This document shows positions 42,101 to 50,928 of a stretch of 64,000 bases of DNA, piece after piece. Source of the stretch: a bacterium (GTDB taxonomy: Bacteria > Joyebacterota > Joyebacteria > Joyebacterales > Joyebacteraceae). A model generated the notes under the pieces. It was given only the letters and a program-made list of their open reading frames with translations. It made no database searches and had not been told where the DNA came from. A program made the position numbers and the translations under genes. The stretch spans positions 398,266 through 462,265 of the forward strand of contig JALGZK010000001.1 in the NCBI GenBank assembly GCA_025774935.1, in the 5' to 3' direction. Each line of letters begins with the position of its first letter. The stretch's first letter is position 1.

Positions 42101-45100
42101 CGACACGGACGGTGACGGGCTCTCGGACGGTGACGAGGTCCTCGTCCACCTGACCGACCCGCTGGACACGGACTCCGACGACGACGGACTCACGGACGGG
42201 GACGAGGTCAACATCTACGGGACCGATCCGCTCGACGACGACTCAGACGACGACACGCTCACCGACGGCGACGAGATCAACATCCACGGGACCGACCCGC
42301 TCCTCGCCGACACCGACGGGGACGGGCTGGAGGACGGCACCGAGATCTCCGTCACGAGCACCGACCCGCTCGACGACGATTCCGACGACGACGGGCTCAT
42401 GGACGGCACCGAGGACGCGAACGCAGACGGCGTCCTCGATCCCGGCGAGACCGACCCGCTCGACGTCGACACGGACGACGACCTCCTCCTCGACGGGCTG
42501 GAGGCAGGCCTCACAGAACCCGAAGGGGACGACACGGATCTCGGGGTCTTCGTCGCCGACGCGGATCCCCTGAGCACCACCGATCCGGCCGACGACGACA
42601 CGGACGACGACGGCCTCCTGGACGGTACCGAGGACGCCGACGCGAACGGCGCGGTCGACGCAGGCGAGACAACGCCGGCGGCCGCCGACTCGGACGGCGA
42701 TGGCGTCCAGGACGGGACGGAGGGCGGCCTGACCGCGGCTGAGGGCAACGACACCGACCCAGGCGTCTTCATCCCCGACGCGGACCCCGGGACGACGGCC
42801 GACCCGCTCGATGACGATTCCGACGACGACGGCCTCCTGGACGGTACCGAGGACACCGACGCGAACGGCGCGGTCGGCTTCGGCGAGAGCGACCCGCTCG
42901 ACGACGACACCGACGACGACGGCCTCCTTGACGGAACGGAGGACGCCGACGGCAACGGGGCCATCGGGGAGGGCGAGACTGACCCGCTCGCGTTCGACAC
43001 CGATCTCGACGGGCTGTCGGACGGCCTCGAGTCGGGCCTCGTGGCGCCGGAGGGTGTGGGGACCGACCTCGGCGTGTTCGTCTCCGACACCGATCCCGCG
43101 ACCACGACCGACCCGGCCGATGATGACACCGACGACGACGGGCTCCTCGACGGGACGGAGGACGTCGACCTGGACGGTGCGGTCGATCCCGACGAGACCG
43201 ATCCGAACGTCGCGGACACCGACGGGGACGGCCTCTCAGACGGCGACGAGGTGCTCGTCCATCTGACGGACCCGCTCGACCCCGACTCCGACGACGACGG
43301 GCTCACGGACGGTGACGAGGTCAACCTCTACGGGTCCGACCCGCTCGACACCGACACCGACGACGACGGCCTCCCGGACTACGACGAGGTCATGGTCTAC
43401 GGTACGAACCCGGCTAGCTCCGACACCGACGGCGACGGGCTCTCCGACCCCGACGAGATCTTCGTCTATGGGACCGATCCGGTTCTCGCCGACACCGACG
43501 GCGACGGGCTCTCCGACGGTGAGGAGATTTTCGTGACGCTGACCGACCCGTTAGACGACGACGTCGACGACGACGGGCTCATGGACGGCTCCGAAGACGT
43601 CAACGCGAACGGCGTCGTTGACGAGGGCGAGTCGGACCCCAACAACATCGAGAGCGACGGGGACGGCATCCTCGACGGCGTCGAGGCGGGGCTCGCGGAG
43701 CCCGAGGGAGACGACACCGACCTCGGGGTCTTCGTGGCCGACGCCGATCCGTCGACATCGACCGACCCCGCCGACACCGACTCCGACGACGACGGCTACC
43801 TGGACAACACCGAGGACCCCGACCTCAACGGCGCCGCGGAGCCCGGCCAGCTCGACGCCTCCACCGCCGACACCGACGGTGACAACATGCAGGACGGTAC
43901 GGAGAACGGGCTGACGGAGCCCGAGGGACCCGACACAGACCTTGGCGTCTTCATCCCCGACGCGGACACGGGGACGACGACGGATCCGTTCGATCCCGAC
44001 ACCGACGACGACGGCCTCATGGACGGCGTCGAGGACGCCGACACGAACGGCGCGTACGAGGCGGGGGAGACCGATCCGCTCGACGACGACACCGACGACG
44101 ACGGACTCATGGACGGGACTGAGGACGCGGACGGGGACGGGGTCGTGGACGAAGGCGAGCCCGATCCGCGCGTCATCGACAGCGACGAGGACCTTCTCCT
44201 CGACGGACTCGAGGCGGGTCTCGCCGAGCCTGAGGGCATTGGCACCGACCTCGGGGTGTTCATCGCCGACGCCGACACCACGTCGACGACCGACCCGGCC
44301 GACGACGACACCGACGACGACGGCTATCTCGACAGCACGGAGGACGCCGACATCGACGGCGCCGTCGACGAGGGCGAGCTCGATCCGGCGAACGCCGACA
44401 CCGACGGCGACGGGCTACAGGACGGCACCGAGAACGGGCTCACCGAACCGGAGGGGAACGACACCGATCCGGTGGCGTTCCTGCCCGACCTGCACCCCGC
44501 GTCGACGACCGACCCGTTCGATGACGACACCGACGACGACGGACTCATGGACGGGAGCGAGGACGGCGACCACGACGGGCTCGTCGACCCGCACGAGGCG
44601 GACCCGAACAACATCGAGACGGACGGTGACCTCCTCCTCGACGGACTGGAGGCGGGACTCGCCGAGCCCGAAGGCGACGACACCGATCTCGGTGTGTTCA
44701 TCGCGGACGCCGATCCCCTGACGTCGACCGACCCGGCCGACGCCGACACGGACGACGACGGGCTCGATGACGGCACGGAGGACGCCAACCTCGACGGCGC
44801 TGTCGACCCGGACGAGACCGACCCGAACGACCCGGACACCGACGGCGACGGGTACAGCGACGGCGAGGAGGTCGCCGCGGGCGCGGACCCGCTCGACCCG
44901 AACCACCACCCGGGCAACATGAACGACCCCTACATCTCGTCGGTCCTGGACGTCGGGAACGACCAGGGGCGCCGGGTCCGCGTGGGCTGGGGTCCGTCTC
45001 CGCTCGACGTGGTGGGCTCTCCGGAACCGATCCTCGAATACAGCCTCTACCGCCGCATCGACTTCGCGCGACAGGAGAGTGGAGGGGAGCCCCTCGACGC

Positions 45101-45899
45101 CGTCCGCCACTCGCGGCTCTCCGGGGACTGGGACTTCGTGCGGAGCATTCCGGCGACCGGCGAGGAGTCGTACTTCGCGCTGTCGCCTACACTCTGTGAC
45201 TCGACCGAGGCCAACGGCATCTGCTGGTCGGTCTTCTTCGTGAGGGCGCACACCGCGGTGCCGGTCGTCTTCTACGACAGCGAACCGGACAGCGGCTACT
45301 CGGTCGACAACCTCGCGCCCCAGGCGCCGGGGAACCTCATGGCGGACGGGGACGAGACGCAGGTACTGCTCACGTGGGACCCGAACGAAGAGGACGACTT
45401 CGACTACTACGCCGTCTACCGGGGCGACACCGAGGGCTTCGAGATCGGCGACCCCATCGGGTACACGACGACGGAGACCTTCGAGGACAACGACCCGCCC
45501 GCGACGTCGGAGTGGTGGTACAGAGTGACCGCGACGGACTTCGCGGGGAACGAGAGCCTGCCGTCCGACTCCGCGGGCGTCACCGGCACGGGCATCGAGG
45601 GCGACTTCCCGACGACGTTCTTCCTCGGCCCGCCGGTCCCGAACCCGTTCCGGGGCACGACGACCATCGAGCTCGGGATTCCACTGAGCGCAGGGTCGGC
45701 ACGCGCCACCGTCCGCATCTACGACGCGTCCGGCCGGCTCGTCCGAACGCTCACGGACGGACGGCACAGGGCCGGATTCCACCACCTGAGCTGGGACGGG
45801 GCGGATTCGGGCGGGCGGAAGGTCGCCAGCGGTGTCTACTACGTTCGCCTGGAGGCGGGCGACGTCGTGGAGAGGCGAAAAGCGGTTCTTCTGAAGTAG
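39141..45899 (+). CDS. Giant Asp-rich TSP3-repeat surface protein with FlgD-type sorting domain
   Basis: The 2252-residue protein has a signal peptide (residues 1-22, ending TAAAQ). About 1900 residues of thrombospondin type-3-like, calcium-binding repeats follow, with units such as DDDGLTDGEE, DSDDDGLSDGVEVLTALTDP and DANGDGVVDPGETDP, grouped in longer super-repeats of about 126 residues. A fibronectin type III domain (about residues 2050-2140, APGNLMADGDETQVLLTWDP) precedes the C-terminal sorting module (VPNPFRGTTTIELG...SGVYYVRLE...KAVLLK). The chain must be extremely acidic. It probably needs Ca2+ to form a rigid rod on the surface (inference). GTG at 39141 follows GGAGG. Confidence 0.88.
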   Translation: MKRLLYLMAVLLLLLAATAAAQTRVDTDGDGLEDDIEISLGTDPNDDDTDDDGLMDGTEDENHNGVVNPQETSPLLFDSDTDGLSDGLELGLTAPEGNDTDLGLFVADTDPLSTTDPLDADSDDDGLTDGEEDANGNGAADPGEGDPNDGDTDDDGLTDYEELITYGTDPSDSDTDDDGLSDYDEIIVHGTNPLDDDSDDDGLLDGEEVLTHLTDPWDADSDDDGLEDGVEVLTALTDPLDDDSDDDGLLDGTEDANGDGIVDPGETEPLLFDSDTDLLSDGLESGLVAPQGTDTNLGVFVADTDPLTTTDPVDADSDDDGLTDGEEDADLDGAVDATETDPNLADTDSDGLSDGDEVLTYLTDPLDADSDDDGLTDGDEVNVYGTEPLDDDSDDDLLLDGEEVLTHLTDPLDADSDDDGLSDGVEVLTALTNPLDDDTDDDGLMDGTEDANGNGVVDPGETDPLLFDTDSDLLSDGLESGLEVPEGTGTDLGVFVADTDPLTTTDPLDDDSDDDTLTDGAEDADQDGAVDPTETDPNLADTDGDGLSDGDELLIHGTDPLDPDTDEDGLSDGDEVLVHLTDPLDPDSDDDGLNDGDEILTHLTDPWDADSDDDGLEDGVEVLTALTDPLDDDTDDDGLLDGIEDVNGDGIVDPGETEPLLFDSDTDLLSDGLESGLEAPQGSGTDLGVFVADTDPLTTTDPTDADSDDDGLSDGAEDADLDGAIDEGETDPNDADSDDDGLSDGVEVLTALTDPLDDDTDDDGLMDGTEDANGDGVVDPGETDPLLFDTDTDLLSDGLESGLEAPEGTGTDLGVFVADTDPLTTTDPTDADSDDDGLADGAEDADLDGAIDEGETDPNDADSDDDGLSDGIEVLTALTDPLDDDTDDDGLMDGTEDANGDGIVDPGETNPLLFDTDWDLLSDGLESGLEAPEGTGTDLGIFVADTDPLTTTDPTDADSDDDVLTDGAEDADLDGAVDATETDPNVADTDGDGLSDGDEVLVHLTDPLDTDSDDDGLTDGDEVNIYGTDPLDDDSDDDTLTDGDEINIHGTDPLLADTDGDGLEDGTEISVTSTDPLDDDSDDDGLMDGTEDANADGVLDPGETDPLDVDTDDDLLLDGLEAGLTEPEGDDTDLGVFVADADPLSTTDPADDDTDDDGLLDGTEDADANGAVDAGETTPAAADSDGDGVQDGTEGGLTAAEGNDTDPGVFIPDADPGTTADPLDDDSDDDGLLDGTEDTDANGAVGFGESDPLDDDTDDDGLLDGTEDADGNGAIGEGETDPLAFDTDLDGLSDGLESGLVAPEGVGTDLGVFVSDTDPATTTDPADDDTDDDGLLDGTEDVDLDGAVDPDETDPNVADTDGDGLSDGDEVLVHLTDPLDPDSDDDGLTDGDEVNLYGSDPLDTDTDDDGLPDYDEVMVYGTNPASSDTDGDGLSDPDEIFVYGTDPVLADTDGDGLSDGEEIFVTLTDPLDDDVDDDGLMDGSEDVNANGVVDEGESDPNNIESDGDGILDGVEAGLAEPEGDDTDLGVFVADADPSTSTDPADTDSDDDGYLDNTEDPDLNGAAEPGQLDASTADTDGDNMQDGTENGLTEPEGPDTDLGVFIPDADTGTTTDPFDPDTDDDGLMDGVEDADTNGAYEAGETDPLDDDTDDDGLMDGTEDADGDGVVDEGEPDPRVIDSDEDLLLDGLEAGLAEPEGIGTDLGVFIADADTTSTTDPADDDTDDDGYLDSTEDADIDGAVDEGELDPANADTDGDGLQDGTENGLTEPEGNDTDPVAFLPDLHPASTTDPFDDDTDDDGLMDGSEDGDHDGLVDPHEADPNNIETDGDLLLDGLEAGLAEPEGDDTDLGVFIADADPLTSTDPADADTDDDGLDDGTEDANLDGAVDPDETDPNDPDTDGDGYSDGEEVAAGADPLDPNHHPGNMNDPYISSVLDVGNDQGRRVRVGWGPSPLDVVGSPEPILEYSLYRRIDFARQESGGEPLDAVRHSRLSGDWDFVRSIPATGEESYFALSPTLCDSTEANGICWSVFFVRAHTAVPVVFYDSEPDSGYSVDNLAPQAPGNLMADGDETQVLLTWDPNEEDDFDYYAVYRGDTEGFEIGDPIGYTTTETFEDNDPPATSEWWYRVTATDFAGNESLPSDSAGVTGTGIEGDFPTTFFLGPPVPNPFRGTTTIELGIPLSAGSARATVRIYDASGRLVRTLTDGRHRAGFHHLSWDGADSGGRKVASGVYYVRLEAGDVVERRKAVLLK
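39207..44915 (+). repeat. TSP3-like coding repeat array
   Basis: A continuous array of GAC-rich codons encodes D-x-D-x-D-G-L-x-D calcium-binding loops. DNA similarity between units is high because of codon monotony and recent duplication. Confidence 0.85.
41279..42034 (+). repeat. Nearly identical 378-bp tandem super-repeats
   Basis: The block beginning GACGCCGATTCCGACGAC recurs with a period of 378 bases (126 codons); for example the anchor at 41343 returns at 41721. The units differ by few, mostly silent, changes, which shows recent in-frame duplication. Confidence 0.75.
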
Positions 45900-46217
45900 G
45901 ACAGCCCACAGAAGCACGCTGGCGCCCGGGGTTCGCGAGAGCCCCGGGCGCTCGCCATTCGGGCCAACCGAAACAGCATCCAACTTCCCGGGGCCTCCAC
46001 GTGTCATATGGGGAGAAGGCACCCGCCCCCTCTCGCAGTGCCGACCGTCGCGTCATACGACCGCGCCGATTCGGTCCCCACCCTGGCAGTGCCCACCATA
46101 GAGCGTACGTGAGTCTTCTCTGTAGTAGATCCAAAGGAGTCGGGAGGGGGAGGGGTTCCTTCCACCACAGGTCCGGGCGCGGCGAGGCCGACGCCCTTTG
46201 ACGTCGGAGGTGAGGCT
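45900..46217. other. Intergenic region with terminator
   Basis: These 318 bases start with the terminator at 45922. The remainder has no recognised gene or strong promoter; GGAGGTGAGG just before 46218 is the ribosome site of the next gene. Confidence 0.5.
45922..45951 (+). terminator. Hairpin terminator after the TSP3 giant
   Basis: GCGCCCGGGG / CCCCGGGCGC, 10 bp with a ten-base loop, 22 bases after the stop. Confidence 0.7.
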
Positions 46218-49200
46218 ATGCCGAGCGCGGCGGCGGTTCACTCTGGGGTCCCGGCGGGGGACATCGACCGGTCCAGGAGCGTGCGATTCGTCGCGCTCGC
46301 GGCCGGTCTTCTCTTTGCGTTCGCGACGCTGTGTCCGGGGCAGCTCGCGCGCGGTCCGGCGGCAGGCATCGACGGGGACGGTGCACTCGGGAACATCAGG
46401 ATCCCGTTCGTGGCGAACGCCGGACAGACGGACGAGCGCGTCGCGTTCACGGCGAGAGTCTCCGGCGGAACGGCGTTCGTCACGCGCGAGGGCACGATCG
46501 TCTACGCGCTTCGCGCGGACGGGCCATCGGGCCCCATCAGGACCGTCGCCGTCGAGGAGTCGATCCTCGGGCTCAGGGAGTCGCCCGAGGGACTCGGCAC
46601 GGCCGTGACCCGCATCAGCTCCATGAAGGGGAGCGACAGCCGGGCGTGGTGGTGCGACATCCCCGCGTTCGACGCGGTCGACCTCGGCGAGCTCGAGAGC
46701 GGCACGCTGGTCGAGCTCCGCACACGAGCGGGAAGCGTCGAGAAGGTCTTCACCGTCCCACCGGGCACCGACCCGGGGGGCATCCGTGTCCGGTTCGAGG
46801 GCGCAAGCGCCCTCGAGGTCGGGGAGGCCGGAGAGTTGGTCGTCACGACACCCCTCGGGGACATCGTCTTCTCGCCGCCGGTCGCCTTCCAGAGACGCGC
46901 GGGGAAGGTCGAACCGGTCGACGTGGCATACGAGATCCTCGGCACGTCGTACGGGTTCACCCTCGGCCGATACGACGGTGCGCTTCCGCTCGTCATCGAT
47001 CCGCTCCTAGCGTCGACGTTCCTCGGCGGCTCAGGGGAGGACGGCGGGTACTGCGGGAACGCCCTCGCGCTCGGCACGGACGGGAGCGTCTACGTCGCGG
47101 GCTACACCGCCTCGGACGATTTCCCGTCGTCCACGGGCATCCTCTATCAGGGTGGCGACTCGGATGTCTTCGTCGCGAGGTTCGACCGCGCGCTTACGAC
47201 GCTCCTCGCCGCCACCTACGTCGGCGGAGCGAACCTCGAGCAAGCGAGCGCGATCGCCGTCGGGAACGACGGCGTGTACGTCACGGGGAGCACCATGTCG
47301 CCCCTCTTCCCGACGACCGGAGGCGCGTACGACGGGTCGTACGGCGGCAGCACGCCGGGCCCGTACGACGCTCCGGGCGACGCGTTCGTGACGAAGCTCA
47401 CGTCTGACCTCTCCACGATCGTCTCTTCGACCTTCTACGGCGGCTCCGCGTGCGACTACGCGCGGGGCGTCTTCGTCGACGGGGGCGACGTGTACCTCAC
47501 CGGATTCACCGCGTCCGGCGGACTCGCCACCTCCGGCGCCTTCGACGAGACCCACAACCCCGGCGGACAATGGGGAGGCATCGACTCGTATGTCGCCAGG
47601 TTCAGCGGAGACCTCTCGACCCTCCTCGCAGCGACGTACCTCGGCGGGAGCATGATGGACTACGTCGAGGATGCGACGATGACCTCGGCCGGGTTCTACG
47701 TGACGGGGTGGACGGCGTCCGACAACTACCCGTGGACCCCGACCGCCTACGACACGACGTTCGCCGGCGGCGTCTACGACGCCTTCGTGACGGGGCTCGA
47801 CCGCTCGCTCGGCACGCTCCTCGGCTCGACCTATCTGGGCGGCACGGAGTGGGACTTCGGGTACGGCATGACCTCCGACGCCGTCGGGAACGTCTACGTG
47901 ACGGGCCACTTCGCGGAGAGCGGAGCCGAGACCACGTTCCCGACGACGCCCGGCGCCTTCCAGACCGAGTACAACGGCACCGGCGGACCGAACGTCGGCG
48001 ACGACGCGTTCGTCTCGAAGTTCGATCCCGCGCTCGAGACGCTCGTGGCATCGACCATCCTCGGCGGGACCGGGTGGGAGTACGGGAACGGCCTCGACTG
48101 GCACCCGAGCGGCCACGTCTATGCGACGGGCACGACGTCCTCGGAGGACTTCCCGTGCCACGCTGGCGCCCATCAGGAGGAGTACGGCGGAAACGAGACG
48201 ACGGTCCACTTCGGAGACGGGTTCGTGACGAAGCTCTCGGATGATCTCACGGCCGTCCCGGCGGCGACCTACCTGGGCGGAAGCTCCGACGACTTCCCCG
48301 AGTCGATCGCGGCCGATCCGGACGGCAACGTCTACGTCTCGGGCACGACCTGGTCCGAGGAGTTCGTGGTGACGTACGGCGCGTATGACGAGGACCACGC
48401 TGGGGGAGGCGAGAACGACGTGTTCGTGTCGGTGCTGAGCCCCGACCTCGGAACGCTCTCCTTCACAGCTGAACCGTCCACGGGCGTCGCGCCGTTCGAC
48501 GTCACGCTCACGGGCGTATCGTCGGCGGTGCCGCCACCGACCGTGTGGCAGTGGGACTTCGGAGCTGACGGATCGATCGACGCCACGGGACAGGTCGTCG
48601 TGTGGACCTGCGCCGTGCCCGGACTCCAGACCGTGCGGCTCGTGACACCCGACGGCGACTTCGACCCGTCGGTCACGGTCGCGGACTGCATCCAGGCGTT
48701 CGACACGAGCAGCGCGCTCAGGTTCGACGGTGACGAGACGCAGGTCGTCTGCGCGGCGGCGCCGGATCTGAACCTCACCTCCGAGCTCACGCTCGAGGCC
48801 TGGATCAGACCCGATTCCTGGGGAGGGTTCCCCATCGGAACGTGGGGACTCGGCCAGGTCGTAGGCAAGGAGAACTTCAAGCTCTTCCTCGTCGGAGTCC
48901 ACCCGATGAACGGGGAGAACACGCTCTGTCTCAGGCTCGAGCACGAGGACGGGACGTCCAGCGTCACCTGCGCGCCCGACTCCGCGCTCGTCCTCGGCGA
49001 GTGGCAGCACGTCGCCGCCGCCTACGACGCCGCCACGAGCACGGCACGCCTCTGGATCAACGGCGCCGAGCAGGCCGTCACGCACCCGACGGCGCCCTCG
49101 GGGCCCGTCGCCGACCACGCGGCGGTCGATCTCAGGATCGGGAACTCGGAGGTGCTCTCCTGGTCGTTCGAGGGAGACATCGACGAGGTGCGCGTGTGGG

Positions 49201-49689
49201 GGAGGGCGCTCGAGACCTCCGAGATCGAGGCCGGACTCGACTCGCCGCTCTCGGGTGACGAGCCGGGGCTCACGGCCTACTGGCGGATGGACGAGGGGAA
49301 CGGCGGCGTGATCCTGGACCGCACGAACAGCGGCCACGCGGGCACGCTCGAGGGACCCTCGTGGGTCCAGGGCGTCGTTCTCATCGAGACGTCGGTGCCG
49401 GAGGACCCGGGCGCCGCGGAGGTCGCCGGCCTCAGTCGGCTCGGCAGCTACCCGAACCCCTTCAACCCGCGGACCACGATCGCGTTCGAGCTGCCCAGCG
49501 CAGGGACGGCCGTGATCGCCGTCTACGATGCCTCCGGCCGGCGAATCCGCACCCTCATCGATGGAAGACTGGATGCCGGGCGCCACACGGTGCTCTGGGA
49601 CGGTACCGACGACCGCGGCCGGAATCTACTTCTGCAGGCTCGAGTCGACCGACTCGACAAACACCCTGAAACTCGCGCTTGTCAAGTAA
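46218..49689 (+). CDS. SBBP-repeat/PKD/LamG secreted protein, frameshifted near its C terminus
   Basis: It has a signal region (hydrophobic at about residues 25-42) and an N-terminal domain that begins IPFVANAGQTDERVAF, typical of SBBP proteins. At least six SBBP beta-propeller repeats follow (AATYVGGANLEQASAIAV, GSTYLGGTEWDFGYGMTSD, AATYLGGSSDDFPESIAAD), then a PKD domain (VWQWDFGADGSIDATGQ), a LamG/concanavalin domain (LEAWIRPDSWGG ... WQHVAAAYDAA) and a FlgD-like sorting module. The module reads normally to LWDGTDDRGR and then leaves frame. One frame over, GIYFCRLESTDSTNTLKLAL-VK and a stop at 49689 complete it. A deletion of about 11 or 14 bases near 49615-49622 explains this. In the uncorrected frame translation runs to 50102 through the histone gene. 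Confidence 0.82.
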
Positions 49690-49772
49690 TCCGGGTCGGG
49701 CGACGGCGCCGGGACGTCGATTCCCGGACCCGGATGGGGTCCTCAAGCCCTTCAAGAAGGCAACTTCTTCTC

Positions 49773-49800
49773 TTGACATCCCTGCGCCGGGTTGTATGCT
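49773..49800 (+). promoter_or_regulatory. Near-consensus sigma70 promoter of the histone-fold gene
   Basis: A perfect TTGACA (49773), a 16-base spacer and TATGCT (49795). Initiation near 49807 would give a leader of about 100 bases, which contains a hairpin GCCGGT-CGAG-AACCGGC at about 49876-49892 just before the ribosome site. Confidence 0.75.
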
Positions 49801-49908
49801 CCGGTCTAAATGCGGGAGCAGGGGGCCAGGGTGGGCTCCGCGCCGCGTTGAGAGGAAAGCAACAGGGGCCCCAGAGCCGGTCGAGAACCGGCAGCCAGGA
49901 GGGAAGTG

Positions 49909-50082
49909 ATGGCTGGCTACGTCGTGAAGTCGAAGGTCGGAGAACTCTCGAAGAAGCTCGGAATGCGCCTCAGCGGCAAGGCCATCGACGAGCTCGACGC
50001 TCTGGTCGAGGGCGCGCTCAAGACGGCAGCGAAGCGTGCCGAGGCCAACAAGCGGAAGACGATCGCGGCCCAGGACATCTAG
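49909..50082 (+). CDS. Minimal histone-fold DNA-binding protein (bacterial histone)
   Basis: The 57-residue basic protein reads MAGYVVKSKVGELSKKLGMR, LSGKAIDELDALVEGALKTA, AKRAEANKRKTIAAQDI. The layout matches a histone fold: helix 1 (SKVGELSKKLG), a loop, the long helix 2 (SGKAIDELDALVEGALKTAAKRAEAN), then the RKT-I-x2-x-DI strand-loop motif that closes archaeal and bacterial histones (RKTI..EDI). Helix 3 is missing or minimal, as in short bacterial histones such as Bdellovibrio Bd0055 (recalled, not aligned). AGGAGGGA lies five bases before the ATG. It has its own strong promoter and terminator, suggesting high expression and a nucleoid role (inference). GC-poor wobble is absent; no sign of transfer. 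Confidence 0.82.
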   Translation: MAGYVVKSKVGELSKKLGMRLSGKAIDELDALVEGALKTAAKRAEANKRKTIAAQDI

Positions 50083-50160
50083 AAGTCGAGAGAAGCGAGT
50101 GACGCAGGCGGTATCGGGGCCCTGAGCCCCCGGACGCCGGTGCGTCTGTTACGTTCAGAG

Positions 50161-50194
50161 ACCGGCTCGCGCGGCACCAGCCGCGCCGGCCGGT
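50161..50194 (+). terminator. Hairpin terminator after the histone-fold gene
   Basis: The outer stem ACCGGC / GCCGGT and inner stem GCGCGGC / GCCGCGC are separated by a two-base internal loop and closed by ACCA. It is followed by TTCTGCGTCTC. Confidence 0.7.
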
Positions 50195-50414
50195 TTCTGC
50201 GTCTCTGGTTCCTGTAACACGGTCTCGCGGGCCTGAAGGAGCCATGAACCGGCTTCCGGCTGCAACGGGTGTCTGCGCGCCCTCGGGGTCCGGTTTATGC
50301 ACCGATGTCTGAGTGATCGCTGAGCGCCGGCTCATGGCCCGCGGCGTCCGCGGTCGTCATGCAGACGCCCCATCGGGAACCCCGCCCGGCGGCGCCCCAC
50401 AGGAGGTGGATCAC

Positions 50415-50675
50415 GTGAAGCAGATGCTGGGGCTCCTCTTCATCGGAACGCTCGTGCTGTTGCTCTCGAGCTACGACAGTGTCATCGAGCCCTACTGGAA
50501 GAGCAGGGGCGCGGAGGCTCTGGAGCTCATCGAAGACGGGAAGTTCCGGGAGGCGATCGAAGTGCTGTTCGACGAGGAGCTTGACTCCCCCGAGCGGAGT
50601 TCGTCGAACGCGCACGCGGCGCCACCTGCGGACAGTACCGCGACGAGCGGCGCGATCGGTCCCTCCGGCCGCTGA
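50415..50675 (+). CDS. Small membrane-anchored protein, truncated paralog of the 26878 gene product
   Basis: The 86-residue protein has an N-terminal hydrophobic anchor (QMLGLLFIGTLVLLLSS) and then YDSVIEPYWKSRGAEALELI and EDGKFREAIEVLFDEE, followed by a Ser/Ala/Pro-rich disordered tail. Residues 1-55 match the start of the 256-residue protein encoded at 26878, but the globular C-terminal region is absent. AGGAGGTG lies six bases before the GTG start. It could be a decayed copy or a functional short form. No function is known. Confidence 0.65.
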   Translation: MKQMLGLLFIGTLVLLLSSYDSVIEPYWKSRGAEALELIEDGKFREAIEVLFDEELDSPERSSSNAHAAPPADSTATSGAIGPSGR

Positions 50676-50851
50676 TCGACAACGAACGACCATCCCCCCG
50701 CCGGCTCTGGTAGCGCGCACGGAGTCACCGCTCGATTCCGTCATCGTTGCGTAAATCACTAAGGCCACAGACGGACGGTGAGCGACCGTTTCCGCTGAGC
50801 CATGTACGCCGCACGTCGCCCGCTTTTCTTCCGCTCCTGTCGATTCCCCGC

Positions 50852-50879
50852 TAGGCAGCACGCACTCCGGTGCTATCAT
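50852..50879 (+). promoter_or_regulatory. Weak predicted promoter
   Basis: TAGGCA (50852), a 16-base spacer ending GGTGC and TATCAT (50874), about 50 bases before the next gene. Confidence 0.4.
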
Positions 50880-50928
50880 TGTGATGTGGTCGCAGTCTGG
50901 ATCTGATGACGCACTCCGGAGGAGCGCT

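Noticed and set aside
39207-44915. CRISPR-like or noncoding tandem repeat
   Set aside because: The repeats are in frame, vary by codon, and encode calcium-binding TSP3-like loops in one long gene.
47031-49586. Minus-strand open frame of about 850 codons
   Set aside because: Antisense shadow of the SBBP gene; no ribosome site, no recognisable protein sequence.
49690-50102. Extension of the SBBP protein to 50102
   Set aside because: The extension arises from a frameshift: the tail is basic low-complexity sequence, overlaps a promoter and the histone-fold gene, and the correct sorting-domain end lies in another frame at 49689.
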